DNA of 37,021 bases from Gammaproteobacteria bacterium (lineage in GTDB: Bacteria; Pseudomonadota; Gammaproteobacteria; SZUA-140): the NCBI GenBank assembly GCA_020847075.1, contig JADLCS010000006.1, positions 1 to 37,021 on the forward strand, written 5' to 3'. Shown here one piece after another: positions 8,606-16,239 of this stretch. The number at the start of each line of letters is the position of its first letter. The first letter of the stretch is position 1. Below the pieces are notes generated by a model. The model did no database searches, was not told where the DNA came from, and was given only the letters and a program-made list of their open reading frames with translations. The translations under genes and the position numbers were made by a program.

Positions 8606-11600
8606 TCAGTTCTTGACCACGATGGCGATGTAATTCGCCAGCGCGCCGTTTGCCGTGGCATTCGCCCCGCCCAGAACGATGTTCCCCGACGCGTTGTCCT
8701 TGCGGTAGAGCTTCATCTCCGGCGCGGAGGGATTGCTGGTGTAGATCCGCGACCCGGAATCGACGAATCCGGAGGATAACCATGATGGCAGCGTGACGGC
8801 ATTGGCGTCATAGGCCACGTACAGGGTCGCCGGCGCCGGGATATTGAACGACAGGTAATCGCTGTTGGCGGCGTTCTTGTCCAGATTGCCGGTCAGGATC
8901 CAGCGTCCATGTGCCAGCGCCGCGGGGATGGGGCCGTTGATCGGATAGACCTGGTCGACATAGTACGGATCGCCGGGCTCCATGAGGTTTTCCTTGTAGG
9001 GGAGCGGATTTGCGCACGCGCCGCCCTGGGACAGGCGCAGGCAGAGGGCGCTGGCGACGAACGGTGGCGTCGAGTTTCCGGTCAGGGCGTTGTAGATCAG
9101 GTGGGCCATGACCTCGTAGCCGAGCGCATTCGGATGGAGGTTGGTGGCGTACAGATAGAATCTGTTCTCGCTGCCGAGGAAATAATTGTACAGATTCGCC
9201 CCCACCTGCCGGCCGGTCAGCTCATTGGCGATCACGGCGTTGTAGCCGTCACGTATCAGCAGGTTACGTGCGTGATTCGCCGGGTCTGTGTACGGCGCCT
9301 GGAACGGGTCGCCGAAACGGGGCGGCGCCAGATTGACGAGCACGGATTTCCCGGCCGTCGAGAGCTGATTGATGATCGCCTGCAGGTTACCCTTGAAGGT
9401 TCCGTTGCATTGGCTCCCGCCGCAGCCCAGGCCGCTCGGCGTGAACAGCGTGCCATTGGCGTCGTTGACGCCGATGGTCACGATGAACTTGTTGGAATCC
9501 GGGTAGCCTTCCAGCACCGAGGTCAGGCGATCGTTGAGCAACATGGTGGAGGTGTCGCCGGGAACCCCGGCGTTGTTCACGATCGACGGATGATAGGGTT
9601 GCTGGGCGTTGAGCAGATCGGTCAGGATGGCCTCGTAGCCCTGCGAGGCGATCACCCAGCCGTGCTGGGAGACGCCGTCGCTCGCCGTGCTGTCGTCCAT
9701 TCCGTTCGTGATGCTGTCGCCGAATGCGACATGATTGTCGCCGCCCGCGCCGATATACGGATTGGTATCGCTGTCCAGTTCGACATTGGACGGGTCACGC
9801 AGCACCGCGCTCAATTGATAGATGCCCTGGGATGGCGCGGTGCAGGAGGCGGTGAACAGGCCGGGGTGGCCCGCTTCGCTCGCCGCGGTGCAGGAGTTGA
9901 GCAGGTTGTCCAGCTGGAATTCGACCGTGGCACCGGCGGGTTTGTTTACCACGACAGCGCCCACGTCGAAGGTGGCGCCCGGGGAGACTGACCAGGCCGC
10001 GGGCGCCGAGATCGCCACCATCGGCGCCGTGTCGTTGGCCTGGATCAGCACATCGTCGAACGCGCACTGGTCGCGGCAGTAAAGCCCCACGGTCCCGCTG
10101 CTCAGGCTCGCGTCGTACGCTCCGAACAGTTTCTCGCCGTTGACGCTGGCGATGACGACCGGCCCCTGGGCCTTCATCGTGATGTTCAGGGGTGTCCCGG
10201 TCATATAGCCACGGGCGTTTTTGGCCAGGGTGTGGAAGGCGCCTCCGGTCCGGGTCTCGAGCCGCGCGAAGCCGTTCGCCGCGCTGTACGAGAGGCGCGT
10301 GTAACTGTTGTCGTTGGGGTTCACGCGGACCATGACGCCGACATCCTGGCCCGAGGCCGCCATCGGCACGGCCTTGACGCTGAACGTGTAGTCGGTGAGC
10401 GCCATGCCGGGGATCAGATAGGAATAGGTGCCGCGATGATAACCGCCCTGCAGGGCGTCTCCGCTGTTGCCGACGAAGTTGTTCTGACGGTATTCGCCTG
10501 CGGTGACTCCCCAGCTCGGATCCTGTCCGGAGTCGTTGACGACCTGCCAGTTGGTGGCGAAGCCGCTGGAGAAATTTTCCGAATACGGCAGCGGGAGCGC
10601 CCCGGCCGATGCGAAGCCGATCCAGTTGATGTTGAAACTGCCGTTGTCGACCTGAAGCCGCATCACCTTCTGGCCGGCGCTGCCCAGATTGACCGGAATG
10701 CTGATGGTCTGCCAGGTGGTCCAGCCGCCCGTGTTGGGGATCGAGACCGGGCCGGTGATGTCGTTTCCGTTCATCAGGATACGCGCCTGTTTGCCGCTGG
10801 CCGCGGTCGCCACCCGCAGGCTCAGCGTGTAGGCGCCGGCGCTCTGTACCTCCACGGTATACTCCAGCCACTCACCGGCCTTGGTCGAACCCACCATATA
10901 GGCGCCGCTGACATCGGAAGAGTTCCAGATGTCGACGTCATCGCCCCGGTAGAGCCCGCCCTCGTTGCCGGCGGTGGCGTCCTTGTAGGCGATGTTCGGT
11001 CCGCCCAGATCGTAGTTTTCCGCCTCGATGATCCCGGGGATCGGCCAGGGTGTGCCGCCGTAGGGGGGTTGCGTGGCGGAGACGACCGTCACCTTGAAGC
11101 TCGCGCTGGCGGTGGCGCCGTCGCCGTCGGTGGCGGTGACGGTGACCGCATAGGGGCTGCCGGCGGCGGCGCCGATGGACGGGGTCCAGTTCAGCGTGCC
11201 GGCGCCGTTGCTGTGGTCGGTCAGGATGTTGGGGTTGCCGGGCAGGGTGTTGGTCTGGGCCAGGGTCAGGGGCGCCGGGCCGTCGGTGTCGGCCGCCGTG
11301 ACCGGCACGATCAGCGGCTGGCCTTCGGTCACGACCCGGTTCACGATCGGAGTCAGGGTCGGGGCCAGATTGTTGGTGACCGTGATGGTGAAGGTCCGGC
11401 TGGAGAAGTGACCGCTACCGTCCGTGGCCGTCACGGTGACCGAATAGGGGCTGCCGGCCATGGAGCCCACGGGCGGCGTCCAGTCGATGAAGCCATTGCC
11501 GCTGCCGTAGTCCGTCAGGATGTTGGGGTTGCCGGGCAGGGTGTTGGTCTGGGTCAGGGTCAGGGGCGCTGGGCCGTCGGCGTCGGTCGCGGTGACCGAT

Positions 11601-14600
11601 ACCCCCAACGACTGCCCCTCGGAGGCCGTCTGGTCGCCGATCGGGTCCAGGGCCGGGGCCTGGTTGCCCACGACGGTGACGTTGAAGGTGAGGCTGGAGA
11701 AGGCCCCGGCGCCATCGGTGGCGGTGACGGTGACCGAATAGGGGCCGCCGCCGGCGGCGCCGATGGGCGGGGTCCAGTTCAGCGTGCCGGCGCCGTTGCC
11801 GTAGTCCGTCAGGATGTTCGGGTTGCCGGGCAGGGTGTTGGTCTGGGCCAGGGTCAGGGGCGCCGGGCCGTCGGCATCGGTCGCGGTGACCGATAGCCCC
11901 AGTGGCTGCCCCTCGGAGACCGTCTGGCCGCCGATCGGGTCCAGGGTCGGGGCCTGGTTACCCACGACGGTGACGTTGAAGGTGAGGCTGGCGGCGGCCC
12001 CGGCGCCGTCGGTGGCGGTGACGGTGACCGAATAGGGGCTGCCGGCGGCGGCGCCGATGGACGGGGTCCAGTTCAGCGTGCCGGCGCCGCTGCCGTGGTC
12101 GGTCAGGATGTTCGGGTTGCCGGGCAGGGTGTTGGTCTGGGCCAGGGTCAGGGGCGCCGGGCCGTCGATGTCGGTCGCCGTGACCGGCACGACCAGAGGC
12201 TGACCTTCGACGATGGTCTGGCTGCCGACGGGGCCGATCATCGGTGCGGCATTGGATCCGCCGTTTGACGTAAAGCTGATCCAGTTGACATTGAAGCTGC
12301 CACTGTCGACCTGCAGGCGCAGGGTCTGCGGTCCGGCGTTGAGCGTCACGGTCTTGCTGATGGTCTGCCAGGTGGTCCAGCCGCCCGTATTCGGCACTGT
12401 GATGGGGCCGGTGATATCGGCGCCATTCACCAGGAAATGGAGCTTCTTGCCGCTCGCCGCCGTGGCGACGCGCAGATTCAGTGTATAGGTTCCGGCGGCG
12501 GCGACATTGACGCTGTAGCGCATCCACTCGCCCGCCGCGGTCGAGCCGACCATATAGGCGCCGCTGGTGTCTCCGGCGTTCCAGATATCCACGTCGTCGC
12601 CGCGGTAGATATTGCCGGCGTTGCCGGTGGTGGTGTCGGAATAGCCCACGCCGGCGCCGCCCAGATCGTAATTCTCGGCCTCGATGAGTCCCGGGATCGG
12701 CCAGGGGGATCCGCCATAAGGCGCCTGCCCACCGGTCTGGAGGGTAAATGTCCTGCTGACGACGGCGCTGTTGTGATATCCGCTCAGTATGGCGATGGCC
12801 TTTACCGTCGTGGTGGCCGTCAGGGTGAAGGGCGCCGTGTACAGCGCGGATGCGCTGTTCGGCGTGCTGCCGTCCGTGGTGTAGCGGATCGCCGCCCCCG
12901 GCGTGGCGCTGGAGAGCTGGACGTCGACCGAATTCTGGTACGTGCCGCCGTCCGGCACGAAGGCGGGGTCCGAGGCGGTCGGTAGGCCCGCCTGCGAGTC
13001 GAACACGAGGTAGGCCACCTGTTCACCCGAAAGATGAGAACGCTCCACGTCCGCTTTCTGGTCTTCGTCGATCGCCAGGGCGAGGTGATCGGTAGCGATC
13101 GCGCCGGGTCCGAAGAGCACCGCCCAGCCGCCATTGACCCCCTTCATCCCGGACTGGCTGACGATGGCCGTCTGAGGCTGGGTCAGGCCGCTGATCGGCA
13201 CATTGAAGGGTGGAGTGTCGTCGACCCCCTGCACCACAGCGGAACTGAGTCCGGCCAGCGCCGTCTGTCCGCCGAGCGAACTGGGTCCCGCGTTCATGAC
13301 CAGATACCCGAGGGTCTCCGAGCTGCGGGTTTTGTCGGCATCTTCCCCGACGTGCTTCCCTATGTAGAGGGTGTTCGTATTGGGGGGATTCTGGGCCGTG
13401 GTGCCGCGGCTCCAGAAGGTGGAGAAATCGGCATCGTTGTACGACATGACTTGTCCGAGCACGACCGGTTGGGCGTACGCGTTGGCGTAGGGGCGTTGCG
13501 TACCCACCCAGCTCGATGCGCTGTCCGTGCGGTTCGGCCGCAGGCGCAGTGCCTCCAGAGTGGCGCCATGATGGGCCTGGTTATACACCCCGGCCTCGAC
13601 CACCAGATATTGGACGGTGGCCGGCGTGATCGCTGCGTTCGAGTTGTCGGCCCGCTCGAGCCGGATGTCGAAGCTGGCATGGTCGACGGTGAGGTCGTCG
13701 GCGTTGCGGATCCGGGTGACGACCGGGGGCATGGCGCCGCTGGCATATTGCACACTGGTCAGTACGATCGGCGCCCGATAGCGGTGGCTCAGGGGGATGG
13801 TGCGCCATGCGGCGTCGAGATTGTTGATCTCCCCTCGCTCCAGTTCGAGCGGCGGTTGCCATGGCACCAGGCTTTCCTGCGCCTTGTAGGCGTTCAACGC
13901 CGCCGTCAGCTCGGCGACCTTGGCCGGATTGGCACCGGCGAGGTTCTGCGTTTCGTAGGGGTCGCTGGCAAGATTGTATAGCTCGAACGTGCCGCCAGGG
14001 GTGCCCTGCACCAGCTTCCAGTCCTGCCGGCGTACCGCGTAATGCGTCTTCCACAGCGTGTCGGTGAAGGTGGAACGATTTTCGAAGAACAGATCGCGCG
14101 CGGGGTATTGCGGGTTTTGTCCGAGCAGCGTGGGCAATATCGAACGGCCCTCGATCGAGTGGCTCACGGTCGCGCCGGCGACCTCGGCCAGGGTCGGATA
14201 CAGATCCATGGTCAGCGCGATCTCCGCGCTCTGGGTGCCCGGCTGAATCCTGCCCGGCCACACGGCGACCATCGGCACATGGATGCCGCCCTCGTAGAAA
14301 TCCAGCTTGCCGCCCCGGTAAGGGCCGTTGTTGGCCTTGTGGAGCAGATATCCGCCATTATCGGAATTGAAGATGATCAGGGTGTTGTCGTAGACGCCCG
14401 AGTCTTTGAGTTTCTGGATGACCTGACCGATGCTGTCGTCGAGGTGCTTGATCAGGGCGACCATTTTCGCCCGTTCGGGGTCGATCCCGGGTTGGTGCGC
14501 CAGCACCTCGTCCAGATAGGCCTGTGGCGGTTGCAGGGGATCATGCGGCGCGCTATAGGCCAGGTACATCATAAAGGGCTGGGAGGAGCCGGACTTTTCC

Positions 14601-16045
14601 TGGATGTAATCCTTGGCCCATTGGGTCAGTAGGTCGGTGGTGTGGATACCCTGCAGCGACGCCGGGTTGAGCACCGTCTCGTTGAGCATCAGCAGGTTGT
14701 TGCCCGGCCATCCGTAACTGGAGCCGTCGTGGGTGTAATAATCCCCCGCGGCCCCGATGAAGCCGTGGAAGTAATCGAATCCCCGGCGCGTCGGCAGGTT
14801 ATGCGGATCCTCGCCCAGGTAATCGCCCAGATGCCACTTTCCGATCAGGCCGGTGGTGTAGCCGGCGGATTTGAGCAGCTCCGGCAGGGTGGGGCCCGTC
14901 GGGGAGAAATACCCCATGTTGGTGACCGGGTCGCGGGCCACGGTCCCGGGCACGCCTACGAGCGCGGGGTAACGCCCGGTCATGAGCGCCGCGCGCGTGG
15001 GGGAACAGACGCTGCTGTTGGCGTAGAAATTGTTGAAGCGCATGCCATGGGCAGCCAGATCGTCGATATTCGGCGTCTGCAGATCGGAGGCGAGCCCGAC
15101 GTAGCCGACATCGCCGTAGCCATGGTCGTCGGTGAGGATGACGACGATGTTGGGCTTCTCCGACGGGGGGGTATCGGGCAGCACCGTGATGCCGAAGGTG
15201 AGGCTGGAGGTGCCGCCGGCGCCGTCCGTGGCGGTGACGGTGACCGAGTAGGGACTGCCGGAGGCGTTTCCGGTGGCGGGCGTCCAGTTCAGGGTGCCGG
15301 TGCCATCGCCGTTGTCGGTGAGAATGGACGGGTTGCCGGGCAGGGTGTTCGTCTGACTCAATGTCAGCGGGGCGGGGCCATCGCTGTCCGTCGCCGAGAT
15401 CGGCAGGTTGAGCGCATGACCTTCGGTGACGGTTTGAGCGTCGATGGCGGCCAGGGTGGGCGGGGCGTTATTCGCGGTAAAACTGATCCAGTTGATGTTG
15501 AAGCTGCCCGCATCGACCTGCAGCCGCATCACCTTCTGCCCGGCGTTCAGAGTGACCGTTCTGCTGATCGTCTGCCAGGTGGTCCAGCCACCGGTGTTGG
15601 GTATGGCGATGGGACCGGAGATATCCACGCCGTCCATCAGGATGCGGGCCTGCTTGCCATTGGCGGCGGTGGCGGTACGCAGATTCAGCGTATAGGTTCC
15701 CGCGGCCGCGACGTCGACGGTGTATTCCAGCCATTCGCCCACCTTGGTCGAACCGACCATATAGGCGCCGCTGACGTCTCCGGAGGCCCAGATATCGACG
15801 TTATCGGCTCGGTAGAGGTTGCCCTCGTTACCGGCCGTGGCGTCCTGGTAGGCGACGCCCGAGCCGCCCAGGTCGTAATTCTCCGCCTCGATCAGCCCGG
15901 GTACGGCCCATGGCGTCCCGCTGTAAGGTTCCTGCGCCGCGCTCGCGTGCAGAGGGAGGCCGAGAACCAGAAGGAAGGTGCTGAGGAGGAGATAGTGCTT
16001 GGCTAACCCGAGAGTAGCCCGGGCGTCCAGTATCTTTTTGAACAT
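8606..16045 (-). CDS. Giant secreted multimodular sulfatase / SGNH esterase with three CBM6-like modules
   Basis: This 2479-residue protein has a signal peptide at about 1-37. Modules in order: CBM6-like (about 34-188); cadherin/Ig-like (193-288); sulfatase (297-725); three units of about 100 residues, each closing on a YLV motif (712-1015); chitobiase-C-terminal-like (1023-1105); CBM6-like (1111-1260); four cadherin-like repeats of 98 residues (1265-1655); CBM6-like (1662-1812); concanavalin-like (1818-1998); Ig-like (2000-2085); SGNH hydrolase (2095-2325); C-terminal domain. The sulfatase keeps Asp306, Asp307, the formylglycine site CSPTR with Cys347 and Arg351, KWH (403-405) and Asp562-Asn563, and should need a formylglycine-generating enzyme. 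The SGNH domain has Ser2111 in GDS and a GVND block, but TNLH where DxxH is expected. Likely role: binding, desulfating and deesterifying a polysaccharide outside the cell. The substrate is unknown. Confidence 0.9.
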   Translation of the reverse strand: MFKKILDARATLGLAKHYLLLSTFLLVLGLPLHASAAQEPYSGTPWAVPGLIEAENYDLGGSGVAYQDATAGNEGNLYRADNVDIWASGDVSGAYMVGSTKVGEWLEYTVDVAAAGTYTLNLRTATAANGKQARILMDGVDISGPIAIPNTGGWTTWQTISRTVTLNAGQKVMRLQVDAGSFNINWISFTANNAPPTLAAIDAQTVTEGHALNLPISATDSDGPAPLTLSQTNTLPGNPSILTDNGDGTGTLNWTPATGNASGSPYSVTVTATDGAGGTSSLTFGITVLPDTPPSEKPNIVVILTDDHGYGDVGYVGLASDLQTPNIDDLAAHGMRFNNFYANSSVCSPTRAALMTGRYPALVGVPGTVARDPVTNMGYFSPTGPTLPELLKSAGYTTGLIGKWHLGDYLGEDPHNLPTRRGFDYFHGFIGAAGDYYTHDGSSYGWPGNNLLMLNETVLNPASLQGIHTTDLLTQWAKDYIQEKSGSSQPFMMYLAYSAPHDPLQPPQAYLDEVLAHQPGIDPERAKMVALIKHLDDSIGQVIQKLKDSGVYDNTLIIFNSDNGGYLLHKANNGPYRGGKLDFYEGGIHVPMVAVWPGRIQPGTQSAEIALTMDLYPTLAEVAGATVSHSIEGRSILPTLLGQNPQYPARDLFFENRSTFTDTLWKTHYAVRRQDWKLVQGTPGGTFELYNLASDPYETQNLAGANPAKVAELTAALNAYKAQESLVPWQPPLELERGEINNLDAAWRTIPLSHRYRAPIVLTSVQYASGAMPPVVTRIRNADDLTVDHASFDIRLERADNSNAAITPATVQYLVVEAGVYNQAHHGATLEALRLRPNRTDSASSWVGTQRPYANAYAQPVVLGQVMSYNDADFSTFWSRGTTAQNPPNTNTLYIGKHVGEDADKTRSSETLGYLVMNAGPSSLGGQTALAGLSSAVVQGVDDTPPFNVPISGLTQPQTAIVSQSGMKGVNGGWAVLFGPGAIATDHLALAIDEDQKADVERSHLSGEQVAYLVFDSQAGLPTASDPAFVPDGGTYQNSVDVQLSSATPGAAIRYTTDGSTPNSASALYTAPFTLTATTTVKAIAILSGYHNSAVVSRTFTLQTGGQAPYGGSPWPIPGLIEAENYDLGGAGVGYSDTTTGNAGNIYRGDDVDIWNAGDTSGAYMVGSTAAGEWMRYSVNVAAAGTYTLNLRVATAASGKKLHFLVNGADITGPITVPNTGGWTTWQTISKTVTLNAGPQTLRLQVDSGSFNVNWISFTSNGGSNAAPMIGPVGSQTIVEGQPLVVPVTATDIDGPAPLTLAQTNTLPGNPNILTDHGSGAGTLNWTPSIGAAAGSPYSVTVTATDGAGAAASLTFNVTVVGNQAPTLDPIGGQTVSEGQPLGLSVTATDADGPAPLTLAQTNTLPGNPNILTDYGNGAGTLNWTPPIGAAGGGPYSVTVTATDGAGAFSSLTFNVTVVGNQAPALDPIGDQTASEGQSLGVSVTATDADGPAPLTLTQTNTLPGNPNILTDYGSGNGFIDWTPPVGSMAGSPYSVTVTATDGSGHFSSRTFTITVTNNLAPTLTPIVNRVVTEGQPLIVPVTAADTDGPAPLTLAQTNTLPGNPNILTDHSNGAGTLNWTPSIGAAAGSPYAVTVTATDGDGATASASFKVTVVSATQPPYGGTPWPIPGIIEAENYDLGGPNIAYKDATAGNEGGLYRGDDVDIWNSSDVSGAYMVGSTKAGEWLEYTVEVQSAGAYTLSLRVATAASGKQARILMNGNDITGPVSIPNTGGWTTWQTISIPVNLGSAGQKVMRLQVDNGSFNINWIGFASAGALPLPYSENFSSGFATNWQVVNDSGQDPSWGVTAGEYRQNNFVGNSGDALQGGYHRGTYSYLIPGMALTDYTFSVKAVPMAASGQDVGVMVRVNPNDNSYTRLSYSAANGFARLETRTGGAFHTLAKNARGYMTGTPLNITMKAQGPVVIASVNGEKLFGAYDASLSSGTVGLYCRDQCAFDDVLIQANDTAPMVAISAPAAWSVSPGATFDVGAVVVNKPAGATVEFQLDNLLNSCTAASEAGHPGLFTASCTAPSQGIYQLSAVLRDPSNVELDSDTNPYIGAGGDNHVAFGDSITNGMDDSTASDGVSQHGWVIASQGYEAILTDLLNAQQPYHPSIVNNAGVPGDTSTMLLNDRLTSVLEGYPDSNKFIVTIGVNDANGTLFTPSGLGCGGSQCNGTFKGNLQAIINQLSTAGKSVLVNLAPPRFGDPFQAPYTDPANHARNLLIRDGYNAVIANELTGRQVGANLYNYFLGSENRFYLYATNLHPNALGYEVMAHLIYNALTGNSTPPFVASALCLRLSQGGACANPLPYKENLMEPGDPYYVDQVYPINGPIPAALAHGRWILTGNLDKNAANSDYLSFNIPAPATLYVAYDANAVTLPSWLSSGFVDSGSRIYTSNPSAPEMKLYRKDNASGNIVLGGANATANGALANYIAIVVKN
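11077..12252 (-). repeat. Four tandem 294-bp repeats encoding cadherin-like units
   Basis: The marker AGGATGTT recurs at 11223, 11517, 11811 and 12105, exactly 294 bases (98 codons) apart. Each unit encodes the same skeleton: EGQ(P/S)L, T(A/D)TD(A/I)DGPAPLTL, QTNTLPGNPNILTD, NWTP or DWTP, and PYSVTVTATDG. A more diverged fifth copy sits near 15180-15465, before the sulfatase domain. The outer limits given are approximate. The units probably act as rigid spacers between the second and third CBM modules. Confidence 0.85.
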
Positions 16046-16114
16046 AGTTTGTCCATGGTATTTCTGGCCACACTGTGTCCTTACAGGCAGAGGCTAGGAA
16101 TGGGGCGAGCCCAA

Positions 16115-16143
16115 ATAATAGTGAAATCCGTCTCGCTTCTCAA
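16115..16143 (-). promoter_or_regulatory. Candidate sigma-70 promoter for the giant sulfatase-esterase gene
   Basis: On the minus strand TTGAGA (16143-16138), a 17-base spacer and TATTAT (16120-16115) each match the consensus at five of six positions. The predicted transcript starts near 16108, leaving a leader of about 62 bases. An AT-rich stretch (about 16165-16226) lies further upstream in otherwise GC-rich DNA. Confidence 0.6.
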
Positions 16144-16239
16144 TGGCTCGGAGGAGGGTTGTGCGAGGGAATATATTGTAAGTTTTTGAATATTAAAGGA
16201 TTAAAAAATTTTTGTAGTGACGGTTTTTTGGCGAACGCA

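Noticed and set aside
10232-11896. 554-residue open frame on the plus strand
   Set aside because: It is antisense to the giant gene, has repetitive Gly/Val/Asp-rich sequence mirroring the 294-bp repeats, and has no domain or ribosome-binding site.
11077-12252. Regular repeats considered as a CRISPR array
   Set aside because: The repeats are 294 bases long, in frame and part of a protein; there are no short repeat-spacer units and no cas genes.
14642-16006. 454-residue open frame on the plus strand
   Set aside because: It is antisense to the sulfatase and CBM parts of the giant gene, and its composition is that of a shadow frame in GC-rich DNA.
16062-16077. GG-N10-GC spacing upstream of the giant gene as a sigma-54 promoter
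   Set aside because: Only about half of the consensus positions match, the -12 box is TGGCC, and a better sigma-70 promoter is present at 16115-16143.
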